Assembly (NCBI GenBank): GCA_037367405.1
Contig: JAZKJV010005532.1
Location: 1 to 64,000 of the forward strand
Length of the DNA stretch: 64,000 nucleotides
Origin: Ottelia alismoides
Taxonomy: Eukaryota > Streptophyta > Magnoliopsida > Alismatales > Hydrocharitaceae
Reading direction: 5' to 3'
Shown: positions 60,246 to 64,000 of the stretch, piece by piece
How positions within the stretch are numbered: position 1 is the stretch's first letter
Layout: each line of letters starts with the position of its first letter
Program-made: the position numbers and the translations under genes
The notes under the pieces: model-generated
What the model was told of the DNA's origin: nothing
What the model saw: the letters and a program-made list of their open reading frames with translations, nothing else
Database searches by the model: none

Positions 60246-60727
60246 ACTATACTGCAAACAAGGAGATTGCTTTCAAAATGTGGTTCTAAATGTAATATAT
60301 CTAAATAATCCATTAAGCCACATGTGCCAATCAACTTGCCATTCTTAAACATTTGGAAAAAAAATGTACTTTCAAGTGAAAATTTGTATCCAAGATTACA
60401 AAGTCTACATATTGAAATTAAATTTCTAGATAACTTGGGTACATTAAAGACATTTTCCAAATCAAGTATATGGCCAGTCTCCAAAATGAGACGTTGCGTC
60501 CCAATTGTTTCAACATGTGAAGACATATGATTTCTCATATAGACGCTTTGCTCATTTTTTAGTAGCATCCTTATTTTTAGAAAGCCGTGGATGGAGTTGG
60601 AAATATGGGTTGAAGTATCAGAACCAATCCACAAAGTATTAAAAGGAACATGAATGAAATTAGATTCATGACATACATGACATTCAAGAATCGAAACAGA
60701 ATTCAAGACATTGAATTGAGTAGACAT
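60239..60727 (-). pseudogene. copia protease region
   Basis: Minus strand, open over 162 codons: NTLWIGSDTSTHISNSIHGF, then VETIGTQRLILETGHILDLENVFNVPKLSRNLISI and LGYKFSLES. The layout matches the plant copia protease and the segment before the integrase zinc region. The active-site triplet, normally DSG followed by (A/C)(T/S).H, reads GSD, so the catalytic Asp is displaced. The expected upstream gag with CCHC knuckle was not found. Confidence 0.82.
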
Positions 60728-61602
60728 GAAAGCTGAACTATCTGTAAGAATTTCAAAATAAGACTACCACAATAAGCAATAACTCAAGCATAAAACATAA
60801 TTCAAAATATTAACATATTTAAGTATTTTGAGAAACAATGTATTATCATTATAAGACTTGTTGTGGTTAAAGAATTGTCATATACGATTGATTTTCTTAA
60901 TAAATGAGACAAATAAAATTTCGAATATTCCTTAGAAATTCCGTACATGTGGACATTAGAATAACTAATAAATAATTTATTATTTTCTCATTCAAAAAAA
61001 TTGATGTTCAATTAACTCCATCACTTAATATAAATATTGGCATTGTAATCGTAGATGTTGTGGCTATTCTTGGATAACTAACCAATAATTACTCATTGTC
61101 AAGAATCAATATGTATAATATGAATCGATCGAATGTTGTGGTTATTCCTCTCGATTTAATTATACGCACGTACCCGAATGACATAGGAAGTTAATCAAGC
61201 AATTTCCACCATTACAATGATAATTAAAAAAAACATGAGATCATAGTAGCCTCAATTTTTCAGATTAGATAAAAAAATTCCGAGAGTACATCTTTTACCA
61301 AGACAAATCACATATATATAACTTCTCAGTTCCTTTTCCAAACCAACAATAGGATTCAGTAATCCAAAAAATCGAAACAAAAGACATCTCGGTTGCAGTA
61401 CAAAACAATATCGCCAAACACGATATAGCACAAAGATGTAAATCAACATGTGCACCATTGATAATATCAAGCATTAGAATCGGATATGGCAATTGCATTA
61501 ATAACTATCATTTTTTTAAAAGAAAATCATGAACTAAATCAATTCAAACCTTAAGGTGCTATATAAGATACGACAGATCAAGCCATTACATTTAGTGTTA
61601 TT
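60728..61602 (-). other. copia leader region, nothing recognised
   Basis: AT-rich sequence where a copia gag should lie upstream of protease. I see no gag domain, zinc knuckle or long frame. Confidence 0.5.
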
Positions 61603-61604
61603 AA

Positions 61605-61640
<36 letters not shown>
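61603..61640. repeat. (AAT)n microsatellite
   Basis: About twelve AAT/ATA trinucleotide units in a row. Confidence 0.9.
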
Positions 61641-61766
61641 TAGAAAAACACACGATCATCAAATATAGCAATTGCATTCGGTCATCAAAAACCAAATATA
61701 GCAAGTAATATATTAGGATTTAGGGTTACATATGAATATGAAATTGATTACCAAATACTTAAAAAA

Positions 61767-63428
61767 GGGATATTTACACGCATAACCCTGAGTAATATGG
61801 TAATTACCCCAGAAACCCTCGATAAATACGAATTACAACCATAACCTCGAATAACAGTTCCGTTTTACACCCATGACCTTCCGTTAGTTTAGCCTATTAA
61901 CTCAACCAATTAGATGAGTTAATCTAACCCATCATTGATCTGACGACTGAGGTTAATCAAAAAGAAAGAAAGAAAAGGAAGTCCGCATCCAGGGGAAGGG
62001 GGCTCGACTTGGACGGAAGCTGGGCACGGGGGTGGACTGCGAACGGGAGCTGGGCACAGGGGCTCCTCGCGGGAGGCGGGTGAGGGTCGAGCAGGAGCAC
62101 CAGGCGGCGACGGGGAGGGGGCTCTGTAGGCTTCAAGCACAGGCGACAGGTAGGGGTACAAGGAGGAACCGGGAGGGGAGGGGAGGGGTGGGGGCTTCCC
62201 CGAGGGTTGAGCAGGTGCAGGGGTGGGCGGGTGGAGGCCAGGGGAGGGGTGGGGGGCACAAGTCGAGGCCATGGATTCCAGGAGGAGTCGGGGAAGGGGA
62301 GATGGAACTCGAGGAAGGGGAGGTGGAGGAGCTGGGGGTGGGGGGGCTGGAGCTCGGGGGAGCCGCAGGGGTCGCAGGTGGGGCAGGAGCTGGTGGCCGG
62401 CGGGGCAGGTGTTCCAGGAGGAACCGGAAGTGGGGGGCGCACAGGCGGAGGTCAAGGGTTCCAGGAGCAGGGGCGGAGGTACCGGGAGCACTGGCGAAAG
62501 GGGGGCTATCGTGGTCGATGGGTTGCTTCTAGAAGCTGACGACGGGGATCCGAGGCGGTGAGCGGCGGGGATACAGGGGGTTTGTCGTGGGCGATAAGGG
62601 TACTTGCAGAGGGAGCGGGGATTTCCGAGGGGGAGGGATGGAGATGCGTGGCGCGGGGGTTTCCGACCAGAGCCGGATTTGCAGGCGCCGGGGTGCACGG
62701 CCTGCAGAACGAGGCGCAGGTGGGGAGGGGGTTGCGGCTCGACCTTGCAGGCAGAGGCACGAGCGGGGAGGGGGCTTCGACCTGATGGGTTGTTGCGGAG
62801 TGGCGGCTCGACCTTGCAGGCGGAGGTGCAGGCGGGGGCTACGACATGACCCGGATTTGCGGGCAGCGGGTGGGGGTTTGCAGGGTGGAGGTGTGGGCGG
62901 GGCTCCGACCTGAGACTGACTTGCGGGCGCCGGGAGGGGGTGCACCACCTGCAGGCGGAGGTGCGGGCGGGGTTGCGGCTCGACCTTGCAGGCGGAGGTG
63001 CGGGCGGGGTTGCGGCTCAACCTTGCAGGCGGAGGCACAAGCGGCGATGGGGCTTCGACTTGAGACGGCTTGCGAGGGAGGGGGGCTCAATCCTGGGGTT
63101 GCAACCGGAGGAGGGGTTGGGGGCGGGCGGGGGAGGCGGGAGCCGGCGGGCAGGGGGAGGTGGGGCAACAGTTCGGGGGTGTTGCTTGGATGACGAAGGG
63201 GGAAGGAGGAGAATGGCATCATATTATAAATATTGTGTGTTTTCAAGGGTAAAATGGTCAACATAAAACATTTTCCGTCAAAGTTAACGGATAATCAAGA
63301 CAGAATTTGACACAGGGTTATGCCATGTAAAGGTTAAGCATTATTCAGGGTCTTGGGTGTAATTCATTATTGTAGAGGGTTTCCGGGGTAATTATGGAAT
63401 TACTCAGGGTTATGGGTGTAAATATCCC
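61767..63428. mobile_element. GC-rich element with ~95 bp terminal inverted repeats (MULE-like or hAT-like, no transposase)
   Basis: The left end GGGATATTTACACGCATAAC and the right end (minus strand) GGGATATTTACACCCATAAC continue as imperfect inverted repeats for about 95 bp, sharing CCTGAGTAAT, AATTACCCC and GAAACCCTC. A perfect 8 bp TTAAAAAA flanks both sides (61759-61766, 63429-63436). A 9 bp reading, CTTAAAAAA, is possible if the last C is shared. The interior (62000-63190) is extremely GC-rich and repetitive, unlike the AT-rich copia DNA around it. No transposase is present. A GC-rich payload between long TIRs recalls Pack-MULEs, but the source of the payload is unknown. Confidence 0.7.
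62680..63075. repeat. GC-rich variable tandem repeat, ~40 bp unit
   Basis: Units of the form TTGCAGGCGGAGGTGCGGGC, GGGGTTGCGGCTCGACC recur. Two adjacent near-identical copies lie at about 62949-63026, with diverged copies around 62735-62790, 62800-62850, 62878-62925 and 63026-63070. Confidence 0.7.
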
Positions 63429-63436
63429 TTAAAAAA

Positions 63437-63898
63437 TGTAATTCGTCAAACGCCTAAGAATATAGCATATGCATATCATATTTCCATCATATGCATATCA
63501 TCATTTGTAACCCGTCATATGCATATCATATGCATATGCATAAATTATAATCCGGCATGCAGTATATTGTTGGTTCGGATCTAACAATATTAAAGAGAAA
63601 GTTCAGACAAGGATCTTCCTGCTGTGTCCAACCAAGGAAGAGTCCAAGACAGATTTGTAAGCCATACAACTCCATGCATATCATAAAATCAAGGTCAGAT
63701 GCCAACATATAAATTAAAAGCAAATAAACACTTGTCGGAATGCCCAAGTTACAATACATATCTTTTAACGACAATAACTAAAGGAAACAAATGGACGAAC
63801 AATCCGACAAAGTATATTAAAAAATAACGACAATAAGTATGGCGATTTCACGATACATAATTATCCAAGATAAAAATAAACTTGCTCTTGAGTTTCAA
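63437..63898 (-). other. copia leader next to the primer site, with CATATGCATATC repeats
   Basis: Non-coding. GCATATGCATATCAT-like motifs recur four to five times at about 63467-63545. The rest shows no recognised feature. Confidence 0.5.
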
Positions 63899-63914
63899 GG
63901 GCTCTAATACTAAT
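63899..63914 (-). promoter_or_regulatory. copia primer binding site, initiator tRNA-Met type
   Basis: On the minus strand ATTAGTATTAGAGCCC follows the LTR end TTTCA. It differs by two transitions from the usual TTGGTATCAGAGC primer site of plant copia elements. Confidence 0.75.
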
Positions 63915-64000
63915 TGAAAGATCTAATAACCTGACAGATCTAAAACTTAATCTTAAAGATAGATTTAAGATACTTAATAGTTACCGGAAGACATCGCAAC
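63915..64000 (-). repeat. copia 5' LTR, only its 3' end in the window
   Basis: 86 bp matching 8470-8555 with few differences, including TGAAAGATCTAATAACC and AGATACTTAATAGTTACCGG. The window ends inside the LTR. Confidence 0.85.

Larger units (their letters stand above)
8470..64000 (-). mobile_element. Ty1/copia LTR retrotransposon (host of the nest), 5' LTR cut by window edge
   Basis: Both LTR ends are recognised because 8470-8549 (TGAAAGATCTAATAACC onward) recurs at 63915-64000 with few differences. The element reads on the minus strand: partial 5' LTR at the right edge, primer binding site 63899-63914, protease, integrase, RT and RNase H remnants (60727 down to 54280), then the 3' LTR at 9005-8470. 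The G2 gypsy element sits just inside the 3' LTR (GTCCT duplication at 9009-9013 and 54166-54170). A solo LTR splits the RT, and a GC-rich TIR element lies in the leader. No gag domain was found. The outer target duplication cannot be checked because the far end is outside the window. Confidence 0.85.

Noticed and set aside
61919..63264. Several 100-260 codon frames on both strands in the GC-rich TIR element
   Set aside because: All are Pro/Gly/Arg-rich, overlap each other in many frames and follow the tandem repeat, so they are explained by stop-poor GC-rich sequence.
63467..63545. CATATGCATATC repeats considered as a CRISPR-like or protein-binding array
   Set aside because: Short, irregular and AT-rich in a plant retroelement leader; a simple-sequence repeat explains it.

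Overview
This 64 kb window comes from a plant nuclear genome, most likely a large, repeat-rich angiosperm. Long GC-rich LTRs hint at a monocot, but the species cannot be named from the sequence. I found no host gene. Almost every base belongs to a transposable element or its remnant.

Left edge (1-8469): the 3' end of a Ty3/gypsy LTR abuts a decayed CACTA (En/Spm) transposase whose right terminus is intact at 3306. A (TA)n tract follows, holding a ~390 bp MITE-like inverted-repeat element. Next comes AT-rich DNA with short repeats, cut by a 3.7 kb solo LTR (4585-8288, CTTAT duplication).

Main structure (8470-64000): a minus-strand Ty1/copia element runs from its 3' LTR (8470-9005) to its primer binding site (63899-63914) and the start of its 5' LTR (63915 to the right edge). 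A minus-strand Athila-like Ty3/gypsy element (G2, 9014-54165, GTCCT duplication) has inserted beside its 3' LTR. G2 has received two further insertions. G1 (9688-27353, plus strand, TCCTC duplication, ~3.7 kb LTRs) sits in G2's 3' LTR and carries a full but mutated gag-pro-RT-RNaseH-IN. A solo LTR (31343-47392, minus, CTCTA duplication) sits in G2's interior and itself holds G3 (32741-45814, plus, CAGGG duplication). G3 is an LTR element with no capsid, RT or integrase. The copia interior (54171-63898) also holds a solo LTR inside its RT gene (55336-58508, ATTGT duplication) and a GC-rich element with ~95 bp terminal inverted repeats (61767-63428, TTAAAAAA duplication).

G1, G2 and G3 share a tRNA-Asp-type primer binding site, LTRs that begin with a TGATGAAT...ATTCATCA palindrome, and a ~2 kb non-coding 3' region. 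That region holds serial hairpins whose 3' arms copy the polypurine tract, plus a conserved block of about 320 bp. G1 has the only recognisable gypsy polymerase, so G2 and G3 look like non-autonomous relatives that a G1-type partner could have mobilised through these shared cis signals (inference). LTR divergence judged by eye (G2 about 7%, G1 and G3 about 3%) agrees with the nesting order.
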